A model generated the notes under the pieces. That model did not search any database. It was not told the origin of the DNA and saw only the letters and a program-made list of their open reading frames with translations. The translations under genes and the position numbers were made by a program. From Kallipyga gabonensis (GTDB taxonomy: Bacteria; Bacillota; Clostridia; Tissierellales; Peptoniphilaceae), in assembly GCF_001286805.1 (NCBI RefSeq), contig NZ_CXYV01000002.1:372001-436000 (forward strand): a DNA stretch of 64,000 bases. Reading direction: 5' to 3'. Below are positions 33,664-42,540 of the stretch, in pieces; position 1 is the first letter of the stretch; every line of letters starts with the position of its first letter.

Positions 33664-34599
33664 ATGAGTTTAAATTATACAATTGCATCAGGAATAGTAA
33701 GACTGCTTGGTTTCAAAAAGATATTTTTAAAGAATAAAGAGGAGATGCTGGAGTACGCAAAAGGAGAAAATGCCAAAGTTGTATTTGACCTAGGCAAGGC
33801 AATGAGAAGGGCAAAGAGAAGGAAGTATCATCTTTTTGATCGAGACGTGATGGGATATCGGCTTCTTTCTTATCAAAATAATCTAACCCCGGCCAAGGGG
33901 GCAGTCCTCTATCTCTTCGGCGGAGGAATGATCACTCAGCCGAATCCATTGGATTTTCCCTTGGCGGAAAGAATCATGGAAAAGACGGGGAAAGATGTTT
34001 GGTTTTTATTTTATCCACTTTGCTCAGAAGATGTTAAGGTGGATAAAACCTATGAAGTATCTTTTGAAACCTATAGGTTAATGACAGAAACGTATAAGGC
34101 GGAAAATATTAGCGTACTTGGATTTTCATCAGGCGCTTGTCTATCCATCGGGATTTTTTTACACAATAATGCTTTAGGTAGACCCCTTACAATGCCAGGT
34201 AAAATCATTTCCATTTCACCGGGAGGAATTCCCGATGTCAATCTTGATGAGAATAAAGAAATATGGGAGAGAGTAAATGAACTCAACCATAAAGACATCA
34301 TGATTGACCCTACATATATTAAAACAGCAAGAGAAATAGCAAAGGGAGACGAAGATTTACCTGAATATATGTTAGACGGAACGGTGGGAGATTTTACCAA
34401 CTTTCCGAAAATTTACTTTTATTTTGGAGAAAATGAATGCCTTTATGCCTTTGCGGGAGAGTTTAGAAAGGCAATGGAAAAATACCATGTCCCCTATGAA
34501 ATCATTGTAGGTAAAGGAATGTGCCACTGCTATCCTTTGGCGAGGTTTTTTAGAGAAGGAAGAGAGGCGCAAGATCAAATTATTGAAATCTTAACCTAA
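33664..34599 (+). CDS. Alpha/beta hydrolase (esterase/lipase-like)
   Basis: The 311-residue protein has an oxyanion-hole strand VLYLFGGGMITQ and the nucleophile elbow GFSSGACLS. A histidine in MCHCYPLARFF is a plausible third triad residue and EN in YFYFGENECLYAF a plausible acid-bearing loop. This is the layout of HSL/esterase-type hydrolases. It heads an operon with two membrane proteins behind a TetR-type operator. The substrate is unknown. Confidence 0.75.
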   Translation: MSLNYTIASGIVRLLGFKKIFLKNKEEMLEYAKGENAKVVFDLGKAMRRAKRRKYHLFDRDVMGYRLLSYQNNLTPAKGAVLYLFGGGMITQPNPLDFPLAERIMEKTGKDVWFLFYPLCSEDVKVDKTYEVSFETYRLMTETYKAENISVLGFSSGACLSIGIFLHNNALGRPLTMPGKIISISPGGIPDVNLDENKEIWERVNELNHKDIMIDPTYIKTAREIAKGDEDLPEYMLDGTVGDFTNFPKIYFYFGENECLYAFAGEFRKAMEKYHVPYEIIVGKGMCHCYPLARFFREGREAQDQIIEILT

Positions 34600-34624
34600 A
34601 GACGAAGAAGGGATTTGAAAATCC

Positions 34625-35104
34625 ATGCTTTTCATTGAAATCGTCATTTTATGCTCTGCATTTTTCGCCCTCTGTTTCTTGGCTACCGGCACGGATGAGA
34701 AAAATTTAAGAAATTACATGTCCTATCCTGATGAGGTTCAAAAGCAAATCAAAGAGATTGCAGAGTATCAGGGAAAATACAAGGAAACAAGCAGATTTAC
34801 CGCGTGGATTGCAAATTTTTTACTATTTGCCATCTTATTTTTATTGTTGGGTATCACCACCCGTCAGACAAACTTTATGCATAACTTTATTCATTTGCTA
34901 ATTTTAGGTGAAACGTTAAATGTTTTTGACCTCTTCGTTATTGACTTACTATGGTGGAGAAATACAAAGAGAATTAGGTTATCAAAAATACCCCAAAAGG
35001 AGCTCTACCAAAATCCCAAAAAGCACATTGAAGCTTTTTCTAGAGCCTTGGTTTTGTATTTCCTTGTTGCGGTGGTTGATGGATATCTATTGGCTCTGTT
35101 TTGA
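34625..35104 (+). CDS. Hypothetical four-helix membrane protein A
   Basis: The 159-residue protein has hydrophobic segments at about 1-20, 62-80, 90-112 and 140-158. The motif LILGETLNVFDLFVIDLLWWRNTKRI parallels LILFEGYKLFDIIFFDYLMLTKLKL in the next gene, so the two look like distant paralogues. It follows the hydrolase by 25 bases. I do not recognise the family. Confidence 0.6.
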   Translation: MLFIEIVILCSAFFALCFLATGTDEKNLRNYMSYPDEVQKQIKEIAEYQGKYKETSRFTAWIANFLLFAILFLLLGITTRQTNFMHNFIHLLILGETLNVFDLFVIDLLWWRNTKRIRLSKIPQKELYQNPKKHIEAFSRALVLYFLVAVVDGYLLALF

Positions 35105-35275
35105 AAAATAACCCTAGGAATGTGTTTTTGGGCTACTGAAAGAATTTGCATCGAGTCTTGCTTGTCAAGTAGAACGAGATTAGGAAAATTCACACCAACG
35201 TAGTTGACATAATGAAAGAGAAAATTGCTTCCATTTCCGCAATGATTTATACCTTGAGAGAGGAGGTAAACGAAA

Positions 35276-35773
35276 TTGATAAAAACACTTGCTATGTTAC
35301 TCATTGTCTGCTTATTGGCATCAATTATGATGATGAATTTTATACTTATTATACCGAAATTTGGCTCGAAGCATTTCGGCGCACCTGATGACATCAAAGT
35401 GATGATGAGTATGTTGCCAGAAAAACCGATTTGGGTCAATATCATCGGCGGACTTATCATGATACTTGGATTGCTAGTTATTGCAGGCGTTCTGGTTTGG
35501 GCAATTGTTGATACAGTAAAATTGCATCTAACTTTTCAGCAAGCCTTTCTTAGATTTTTAATCCTATTTGAAGGCTATAAGCTTTTTGATATTATTTTTT
35601 TTGATTACCTCATGCTTACCAAGTTAAAATTACCCACTAAAGTGTACCCAGAGACGGCTGGTGCCAAGGGATATGATAATTTTGGGTTTAATGCGAAAAG
35701 TCAGATTGCAAGAGTTATCATCTTCTTTTTCGTGAGTCTCCTTTTGGCTTATTTACTTACCGTTCTGGTTTAA
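35276..35773 (+). CDS. Hypothetical four-helix membrane protein B
   Basis: The 165-residue protein has hydrophobic segments at about 3-28, 52-75, 88-112 and 145-163. It shares topology and the LF-D-x2-xFDYL loop with the preceding membrane protein. The start is TTG at 35276 behind GAGGAGGT. Between the two genes lie 170 bases without a recognised element. The pair might form a heteromeric membrane unit, an inference from pairing alone. Confidence 0.6.
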   Translation: MIKTLAMLLIVCLLASIMMMNFILIIPKFGSKHFGAPDDIKVMMSMLPEKPIWVNIIGGLIMILGLLVIAGVLVWAIVDTVKLHLTFQQAFLRFLILFEGYKLFDIIFFDYLMLTKLKLPTKVYPETAGAKGYDNFGFNAKSQIARVIIFFFVSLLLAYLLTVLV

Positions 35774-35846
35774 CGAGAAATTTATAGCTTGGCGACGCTC
35801 TTCCTCACTCCCTTGTCCTATGCTTAGCATTCGAGTCTCAATAGTG

Positions 35847-35883
35847 TTGACAAGAGAAAAACAAAGAGTTAGTATTAGCTAAC
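35847..35883 (+). promoter_or_regulatory. Promoter and operator of the first TetR gene
   Basis: TTGACA (35847-35852) and TAGTAT (35870-35875) are 17 bases apart. The repeat GTTAGTATTAGCTAAC (35868-35883, form GTTAG-N7-TAAC) covers the -10 box, which suggests autorepression. Confidence 0.72.
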
Positions 35884-35914
35884 GTAACCGACGAAACCGT
35901 CGATGGAGGAAATG

Positions 35915-36511
35915 ATGCGAGTGGTCAAATCAAAAAGGGAGCGTAAAAAGGAAATTATGGAAGCGGCGAAGTCTGTCTTCCTAGAAAAAGGTTTTGAAAA
36001 AACCACCATGGAAGATATCATTGCAGGAACCTCCCTTTCCAAGGGTGGTTTCTACCACTACTATACTTCCACCACCGATATCCTCCACGACCTCATGATT
36101 GAAGGCATCGCCTACCGCATTAACATCATAAAGCAGGCGGTCGGTCAAGCCTCTGCATGGGACAACGAAAGTTTGATCAATATGATGGTAGATAAGGTTT
36201 TGGATGAAAGCGACCTTATGAGCCTTTATGTGATCTTCCTTCAGGCCTCCCAGAGAAATCAGGCTCTGAGAGATCTTTTTCAGGAACTGAAGCAGGATAA
36301 CCGTGCCATGTATGAAGAAAGTTTTGGCAGGGAATCGCAAAAAAGTATGGAATATTTCTACTCCGATCTTTTTCTCCATTTCATGAACTCTATTATGTTG
36401 GGATCAGAAATACTAGGTGCTCGGGAAGTTTTCCGTAAAAATCGATCGCTTTTTGTGGCTATGATGAAGCTTGCCTTTGATTATGTGCGGGAGGGCAAGA
36501 TGATGACCTAA
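35915..36511 (+). CDS. TetR family regulator 1
   Basis: A 198-residue TetR repressor. The N-terminal helix-turn-helix reads RKKEIMEAAKSVFLEKGFEKTTMEDIIAGTSLSKGGFYHYY, followed by an all-helical ligand-binding domain. Three nearby ATGs exist; GGAGG (35905-35909) best fits 35915. Its HTH resembles that of the second TetR at 42.6 kb (LSKGGFYHYY versus LSAGGLYYYY). It precedes an exporter pair and probably represses that pair, itself and the upstream hydrolase set. Confidence 0.9.
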   Translation: MRVVKSKRERKKEIMEAAKSVFLEKGFEKTTMEDIIAGTSLSKGGFYHYYTSTTDILHDLMIEGIAYRINIIKQAVGQASAWDNESLINMMVDKVLDESDLMSLYVIFLQASQRNQALRDLFQELKQDNRAMYEESFGRESQKSMEYFYSDLFLHFMNSIMLGSEILGAREVFRKNRSLFVAMMKLAFDYVREGKMMT

Positions 36512-36527
36512 AAATTTTTGCCACGAT

Positions 36528-36543
36528 GTTAGTCAATGTTAAC
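36528..36543. promoter_or_regulatory. TetR-type operator before the first exporter pair
   Basis: GTTAGTCAATGTTAAC has the same GTTAG-N7-TAAC form as the sites at 33495 and 35868. It lies 16 bases after the TetR 1 stop and 53 bases before the exporter ATG. No clear promoter was seen around it. Confidence 0.6.
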
Positions 36544-36596
36544 TACCGAACCGTTTTTTGATTGTTTCTTTGAGCTTAACCAGAAAGGAGTTTTCT

Positions 36597-38336
36597 ATGT
36601 CCGTTTACAAAAAAATGAAACCCTACGTGCCCGGCATGGGAGGCATTCTCACTCTAGCCTTCTTACTTATTATCGGATCTTCTCTTGCCCTTATTGCCGA
36701 GTACCGGGCAATTTACTTATTTTTAGAGAAGATTTTGGTCGAATCCGGCCTGGAGGGGCTAGTCCATTTGGTCACCATCCTTTGCCTTTGTGCCATGGCC
36801 TACGCCTTAATCTACTTTTTCGGTTGCATGGCCACCCATCTGATCGCTTTCCGCCTGGAGGCTAACTTGAAAAAAGCCGGCATGGATGCCCTTTTGGAGG
36901 CACCCTCGGCCTTTTTTGACAAGTATCCATCCGGGAAAATCCGGAAGATGCTGGATGATAATACAGCCTTAACCCACACCAGCGTGGCCCATCTCTTGCC
37001 GGATATGGCTGCCGCCTTCCTTGTCCCCTGCTTTGGCCTCATTTTGGCCGGAATGATCGACTGGCGGCTCTGCGTCTTTATGGTTTTGACCATCGTTGTT
37101 GGTGGCTTTATTGGCAGCAAGATGATGGGGGAATCCACCTTTATGGGCGAATATATGCAGGCTCAGGAGGCTATGGGGGCTCATGCCGTGGAATATGTTC
37201 GCAATATGGGCGTGGTCAAGATTTTTAATGCCAACGTCAAGTCCATGAAGAACTTTTATGATTCCATCGCCAGCTATGCGGACAAGGTGCTGGCCTACAG
37301 TATGTCCTGCCGGCTTCCCTACGTGACCTTCCAAACCTTTTTCAACTCCGTCTACCTCTTGCTCATTCCCTTGGCCTTCTTTTTCCTGGCCCGGGGGGAA
37401 GATCCCGAACTCTACCTGACCAAGGCCATCTTTTATGTCCTCTTTTGTAACATCATCTTCGTGGCCTTCATGAAGATTATGTATGTGGGCATGCATTCCT
37501 ACCTGGCCTCATCCTCCATCGACAAGATCGAAAGCCTGATCAAGGAAATGCAGACCGGCAAGCTGGCCTCTGGCTCCGTTGACCAAGCCAAGGACTGTGC
37601 CATCGACTTCAAGCACGTCTCTTTTGCCTATGAAAAAGACAAGGTTTTAGGGGACTTGAGCTTTCATCTGGATGGGGGAAAGACCTACGCCTTGGTCGGC
37701 TCTTCCGGCGGGGGCAAGTCCACCTTGGCCAAGCTCATTTCCGGCTTCTATCCGGTCCAGGAGGGGGAAATCCTCATTGGTGGCAAAGCTCTGTCAGATT
37801 ATTCTGAATTGGCCCGAACCCAGATGTTGGCCATGGTCTTTCAAAATGCCAAGCTCTTTAAGACCACGATCTACGACAATGTCAAAATCGGCAATCCGGC
37901 AGCTTCTCGAGATGAAGTCATGGAAGCCTTGAAGCTGGCTCGCTGCGAAGAGATTTTGGACAAGTTCCCTGACCGCGAAAAGACCCTGATCGGCTCCAAG
38001 GGTGTCCACCTGTCCGGCGGTGAGATCCAGCGCATTGCCATCGCCCGGGCCATCCTGAAAAATGCCCCCATCATTATTCTAGATGAAGCTTCGGCAGCAG
38101 CCGACCCGGAAAATGAATATGAAATCCAGCAGGCCTTCAGCAACCTCATGAAGGGAAAAACTGTTATCATGATTGCCCACCGGCTCTCTTCCATCCGCCA
38201 GGCGGATGAAATTCTGGTCGTAGATGAAGGTAAGATTATCGAGCGGGGCAGCCACCAGGCTTTAATGGAAAGAAATGGCCGTTATGCCTATCTGCAGGGC
38301 CTCTATGCCCAAGCCAATGACTGGAGGGTAGCCTAA
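36597..38336 (+). CDS. ABC exporter (permease-ATPase), first pair, subunit A
   Basis: A 579-residue half-transporter: six hydrophobic segments within residues 1-310, then an ATPase domain with Walker A GSSGGGKST, signature HLSGGEIQR, Walker B IIILDEASAAADPENE and H-loop IAHRL. AGAAAGGAG before ATG 36597 fixes the start; the frame extends further up. It abuts subunit B by TAATG, so a heterodimer is likely. TetR-controlled pairs of this sort commonly export drugs or peptides; some relatives import siderophores. Confidence 0.9.
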   Translation: MSVYKKMKPYVPGMGGILTLAFLLIIGSSLALIAEYRAIYLFLEKILVESGLEGLVHLVTILCLCAMAYALIYFFGCMATHLIAFRLEANLKKAGMDALLEAPSAFFDKYPSGKIRKMLDDNTALTHTSVAHLLPDMAAAFLVPCFGLILAGMIDWRLCVFMVLTIVVGGFIGSKMMGESTFMGEYMQAQEAMGAHAVEYVRNMGVVKIFNANVKSMKNFYDSIASYADKVLAYSMSCRLPYVTFQTFFNSVYLLLIPLAFFFLARGEDPELYLTKAIFYVLFCNIIFVAFMKIMYVGMHSYLASSSIDKIESLIKEMQTGKLASGSVDQAKDCAIDFKHVSFAYEKDKVLGDLSFHLDGGKTYALVGSSGGGKSTLAKLISGFYPVQEGEILIGGKALSDYSELARTQMLAMVFQNAKLFKTTIYDNVKIGNPAASRDEVMEALKLARCEEILDKFPDREKTLIGSKGVHLSGGEIQRIAIARAILKNAPIIILDEASAAADPENEYEIQQAFSNLMKGKTVIMIAHRLSSIRQADEILVVDEGKIIERGSHQALMERNGRYAYLQGLYAQANDWRVA

Positions 38337-40057
38337 TGAAAAGAAAATTACAAGAAACTTTTGCTCTAACCGAAAAAGGGGCTAGGGGCATGATGCGGGC
38401 ATCATTCGCTTCCTTTTGCGTGAACATCACCTATATGACAGCCATGATGGCCTTTTTTGCCTTTGCCCAGGACCTTTTGACCGATGGAAAGCTAAGCCAC
38501 CTGCCCTTATATCTCCTGGCCGTGGTCGTCATTGTGGTCCTCATGTATCTGGCCTTGGATTTTGAGTATCGGGCCACCTACAATACGACCTACGCTGAGT
38601 CCCGGGACCTGCGCATTGCCATTGCCGATACCATGAAAGAACTCCCCCTGAGCTATTTTGCCAAACATGACTTGTCCGATCTGGCCCAGACCATGATGCA
38701 GGATGTCTTGGATATGGAGCATGCTTTTTCCCATGCTGTACCCCAAGCCATCGGAGCGGGGATCTTTTTGGTCATCATGGTCATCATGATTTTAATCAGC
38801 AATTTTTGGATTGGCCTGGCCATTCTTATCCCCACGGCAGTCAGCCTTGCCATCATCCTTCTTTCCAAACGCTATCAAAAAAACTTTGAGAAAAAGTTCT
38901 ATAATCAAAGCCGGAAAAATGTGGAAATCATCCAGGATGCCATCGAAATGCAGCAAGAAATTCGCTCCTACAACCTGGTGGGCGAAAAAAGACGGCAAAT
39001 TCACCAGGCCATACGGGCAGCCGAAAAAATGCACATGCAAGCCGAAGTGGGTCAGGGCATTCCGGTTATGTCGGCTATGACCATTGCCAAATTAGCCCTG
39101 GCCAGCACAATCTTGACCGTGGCCTATTTTATGGTCAAGGGCCAGATGACGGCCCTTTATGCTATTGGCTATATGATCGCCGCAACCCGTTTGACCTCCG
39201 CCATGGACGGCGTCAGCATGAACATCGCTGAACTCTTTCATATTGATGTCCGGGTCGATCGTATCAAGGAACTCAAAAACACACCGGTTCAAAGGGGACG
39301 GGAAGTGGAACTGAAAAACTTTGATATCGAAGTGAAGGACCTCTCCTTTGCTTATGGAAAAAATCCGGTTTTAAATGGCGTAAATTTCTCGGCCAAGCAG
39401 GGGGAAGTCACAGCCTTGATTGGACCTTCAGGGTCGGGCAAAACCACCATGATCCGTCTCCTCTCCCGCCTTTACGATGTTGACCAAGGCGAAATTACCA
39501 TTGGCGGTCATTCCCTAAAAGACATCGCTCCGGACTGTCTCTATCGACAGATTTCCATGGTTTTTCAAGATGTAACCCTCTTTAATGGAACGGTCATGGA
39601 AAATATCCGCATTGGCTGCAAAAGCGCCAGTGATGAAGAAGTCATGGAAGCGGCCAGGAAGGCCAACTGTGAAGACTTTATCTTAAAACTTCCCAAGGGC
39701 TACCAAACCCTGATCGGGGAGAACGGCAGCAAGCTTTCAGGAGGGGAAAGGCAAAGACTATCCATTGCCCGGGCCTTCTTAAAGGATGCCCCCATCCTCC
39801 TCCTGGACGAAATTTCAGCTTCCCTTGATGTGGAAAATGAGATGGCCATTCAAAAGAGCTTGAATGCCCTGATGAAAGACAAGACCGTGGTCATCATCTC
39901 CCACCGGATGAAGTCGATTGAAAATGTGGATCAAATTGTCGTCTTTGAAGAAGGCCGGGTGAATGGCATAGGTCGTCATGAGGAACTGATGACCAGCTCA
40001 GCGCTTTATCGGAACTTGGTTGAGAAGTCGAGTTTGACGGAAGCGTATGTTTATTAG
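38336..40057 (+). CDS. ABC exporter (permease-ATPase), first pair, subunit B
   Basis: A 573-residue half-transporter with an N-terminal membrane domain (for example FLVIMVIMILISNFWIGLAIL) and an ATPase domain with Walker A GPSGSGKTT, signature KLSGGERQR, Walker B PILLLDEISASLDVENE and H-loop ISHRM. The start shares one base with the stop of subunit A. All motifs are intact. It is the last functional gene before the second composite repeat. Confidence 0.9.
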   Translation: MKRKLQETFALTEKGARGMMRASFASFCVNITYMTAMMAFFAFAQDLLTDGKLSHLPLYLLAVVVIVVLMYLALDFEYRATYNTTYAESRDLRIAIADTMKELPLSYFAKHDLSDLAQTMMQDVLDMEHAFSHAVPQAIGAGIFLVIMVIMILISNFWIGLAILIPTAVSLAIILLSKRYQKNFEKKFYNQSRKNVEIIQDAIEMQQEIRSYNLVGEKRRQIHQAIRAAEKMHMQAEVGQGIPVMSAMTIAKLALASTILTVAYFMVKGQMTALYAIGYMIAATRLTSAMDGVSMNIAELFHIDVRVDRIKELKNTPVQRGREVELKNFDIEVKDLSFAYGKNPVLNGVNFSAKQGEVTALIGPSGSGKTTMIRLLSRLYDVDQGEITIGGHSLKDIAPDCLYRQISMVFQDVTLFNGTVMENIRIGCKSASDEEVMEAARKANCEDFILKLPKGYQTLIGENGSKLSGGERQRLSIARAFLKDAPILLLDEISASLDVENEMAIQKSLNALMKDKTVVIISHRMKSIENVDQIVVFEEGRVNGIGRHEELMTSSALYRNLVEKSSLTEAYVY

Positions 40058-40070
40058 AAAGAAACAATCT

Positions 40071-40148
40071 GTAGACACCCATCCGGGACTCTCAATCCAC
40101 GTTGAACCCCTAACTTTGATAGTGCGAGAGCTGCGGACTGCAGGCTAG
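40071..40148 (+). pseudogene. Relic of an rlmD-like 3' end
   Basis: The frame reads VDTHPGLSIHVEPLTLIVRE then LRTAG and stops. Methyltransferases of the RlmD/TrmA family end in VDxFPxTxHVExxxLLxR, and the rlmD of this window ends KHAETVCLMVRDPRSAG. Spacing between the shared CACG and TTGAT blocks is the same 23 bases in both copies. No upstream part of such a gene remains; an exporter gene stops 13 bases earlier. Confidence 0.6.
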
Positions 40149-40345
40149 GTGGCTCAACATAGTGTTGGTTTGGAAAAAAGGTTAAACCACCACTATGGTT
40201 TTTGGGCTTAGAATAGTGTTGGTTTTGAGTAATCAGTAAATCAACACTATTTTTTTGCTCCCTAAAGTAGTGGTGGTTCGACGTAAAAGCCAAGTCAACA
40301 CTAATGAGGCGGGGAAAAGTGTAGTGGTGATTCGCCCACGTCCTG
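40117..40345. repeat. Composite repeat, copy 3
   Basis: After the shared 3'-end segment the hairpins follow in the same order as at 30.4 kb: TAGTGTTGGTTTGG/AAACCACCACTAT, TAGTGTTGGTTTTGAG/AAATCAACACTA, TAGTGGTGGTTCG/AAGTCAACACTA, then a left arm TAGTGGTGATTCG. Linkers such as GAGGCGGGGAAAAG match GAGGTGGGAAAAGC at 30.6 kb. A toxin-antitoxin relic follows within 80 bases. Confidence 0.75.
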
Positions 40346-40415
40346 CATTTTGTCGGGTGAAAACATGGATAAAGTGGCGAAATAATGATAAAATTAAGCC
40401 AAAAGGAGGTACGTG

Positions 40416-40685
40416 ATGATTACGATTCGACCCGTTTCAGATTTAAGAAATAATTTCAAGGAAATTGAAAAGACGGTCCAGAATGGCACACCTATTTATC
40501 TCACGAAAAATGGCTATGGCACGATGGTGGTTATGAGTTTGGAACAATATACCGCTCTAACAGAAGATATTGAAGCTAAACTGGATGACGCCGACGACTA
40601 TGCAAAGGAGCATTCTGAGAGGTTTACAGCGGAAGAAGTGTTTTCGAGAGTCAAACAGCGGATTCAAAATCATGAAGAACTATAA
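40416..40685 (+). CDS. Phd/YefM family antitoxin
   Basis: An 89-residue antitoxin starting MITIRPVSDLRNNFKEIEK with GTPIYLTKNGYGTMVVMSLEQYTAL, the Phd/YefM fold that binds its own promoter. The C-terminal third, which would wrap the toxin, is present. AAAGGAGGT at 40402-40410 favours ATG 40416 over GTG 40413. Its 3' end overlaps the toxin start by 14 bases, but that toxin is internally deleted. Confidence 0.85.
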   Translation: MITIRPVSDLRNNFKEIEKTVQNGTPIYLTKNGYGTMVVMSLEQYTALTEDIEAKLDDADDYAKEHSERFTAEEVFSRVKQRIQNHEEL

Positions 40686-40800
40686 TCTTACTTTCTTACC
40701 GCTCTTTGAGGAAGATTTGAATCAATATGTGGTTCAGGGGACAACTATGGAAGTGCGACGCATTCTTTATGGTCGGCAGGACTGGAAAAAACATTTATAG
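40672..40800 (+). pseudogene. RelE/ParE-type toxin with internal deletion
   Basis: The 42-residue frame starts MKNYNLTFLPLFEEDLNQYV, as intact toxins do, then jumps to MEVRRILYGRQDWKKHL, the usual toxin C-terminus. About 50 central residues holding most of the fold are missing without a frameshift. The antitoxin upstream looks intact, so it could be an orphan regulator. Confidence 0.75.
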
Positions 40801-41161
40801 ATAAACCAATAGTAAGTAGCATCAATAGTAAGTCTCATTCCAAAGCGGCCCGCGAAGTCAAACGGCGCGCAGGCTAATTGGCAAGCCGCCGACGGAGACG
40901 GCGTGGTGTTGATATTGAAAGAGAAGAACTAAAAGAACAAAAAACACCTTGAAAAAGAGATGTTTATTTTTCGCACTTGATTATATAAGGCTAGAATTTG
41001 AGAAATTTGCGGTAAAATACCCTTAAATAAAGACTCGTAGATATTAAGTAGGTCATGTTAACAGTACGGATAGCAATAGAGTTATTCGTAAGTAGGTTTA
41101 TATGGAATTAGTAAAAAACAATAAAATCTTAACTTATATAAGTATATGAGAGGGGTGTAGT
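40801..41161. other. Intergenic stretch without a recognised gene
   Basis: No gene was recognised. Around 40865-40915, GCGCGCAGGCTAATTGGC and GGCAAGCCGCCGACGG resemble parts of the composite repeat at 30.37 and 30.72 kb. The rest is AT-rich leader before the next gene. Confidence 0.5.
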
Positions 41162-42358
41162 GTGATAACACATAGAGAACAAAGAAAGCTGGCAAAAGAG
41201 TTTGCAAAAAGGTGGGAAGGAGTAGGCTATGAAAAAGGTGATTCCGCTAGATTTTGGATGTCACTACTTAATGAAGTTTATGGAGTAGATAGACCTGCTG
41301 AATATATCAGATTTGAGGATAAAGTAATGCTAGATAATACGAGTTTTATCGATGGCATTATACCTTCAACCCATGTTTTAATTGAACAAAAATCAATAAA
41401 TAAAGACTTAGGAAAACCGATAAAACAGTCTGATGGATCTTTATTGTCTCCCTTCCAGCAAGCTAAAAGATATTCTATAGAATTACCATATGATGATAGA
41501 CCAAGATGGATAGTTTTAAGTAATTTCAAGGAATTTCATATTTTTGACATGAATAAACCACAGTCAGAACCTGAGATAGTATATCTAAAAAATTTAGAAG
41601 AAGATTACTATAGACTTAATTTTTTAGTTGATCAAAAAGATGATTACATAAAAAAATCTGTTGAAGTATCTATTCAAGCTGGAGCACTTGTAGGATCCTT
41701 ATATGAAGCTTTATTAAAACAATATCAAGATCCTGAAGATGAAAAAACTTTAAAGGACTTAAACGTTTTATGTGTTCGTTTAGTTTTCTGTCTCTATGCA
41801 GAGGATGCAGGATTATTTGGAAGACATAATATGTTCCATGATTACCTAGATAAATATAGCGATAATCCTGAGGGTTTTAGAGATGCCTTGATAAGGCTAT
41901 TTGAGATTTTGGATCAGAAAGAATATGAAAGAGATCCCTATTTATCCGATGAAATATTGGCATTCCCATATGTTAATGGAGAACTATTTAAAAATGAAAA
42001 TCATGTAATTCCTAGGTTTAATGAAAAAATCATTGATATTATTTTGAATAAAGCTGCTGCCAATTTTGATTGGTCAAAGATTAGTCCAACTATATTTGGT
42101 GGTCTATTTGAATCAACCTTAAATCCTGAAACCAGACGCTCTGGTGGAATGCACTATACTTCTATCGAAAACATACACAAGGTTATCGATCCTTTATTTA
42201 TGGATGCTTTGAGGGAGGAATTTAAGGAAGCTATTTCTATAAAAACATTAAATTTAAAAACCAGAAAACTAGAAGACTTGCAGAATAAGATGGCTTCTTT
42301 GAAGTTCCTGGAGAACAAAACAACATATTTGATACATTTTAACGGCACAGCCGCTTAG
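41162..42358 (+). pseudogene. MmeI-like restriction-modification enzyme, C-terminally truncated
   Basis: The 398-residue frame starts with a nuclease-like domain (D64 in SFIDGIIP, then LIEQKS with E75 and K77, resembling the DXnEXK of MmeI-type enzymes) and a helical spacer. It ends at SGGMHYTSIENIHKVIDPLF and KMASLKFLENKTT. In intact relatives ASLKF runs into the FDPACGSG SAM motif of the adenine methyltransferase, which is missing. The last 16 residues are unrelated. The start is GTG after GAGGGGTG. It probably is a remnant of a type IIG-like system. Confidence 0.75.
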
Positions 42359-42407
42359 GGTACGAACCTAATACTAAGGGGTACGAAAATTTAGTATGTG
42401 GTACGAA
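42359..42407. repeat. Three short repeats GGTACGAA
   Basis: GGTACGAA occurs at 42359-42366, 42380-42387 and 42400-42407, about 20 bases apart, right where the methyltransferase homology breaks off. Multiple short terminal repeats are a feature of IS21-family ends, so this may be the remnant of such an element. Confidence 0.5.
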
Positions 42408-42540
42408 AATCAATAAGCTCACAGCGATGTTCATCCTAAAATTAAACTAAGAAGCATTACGCGTTACAAGAATCTTGTTCTATCTGGCAGGGTTCTTTTT
42501 TATGCAACATTAGGCGAATTGCCATTACCGCATAAAATTC

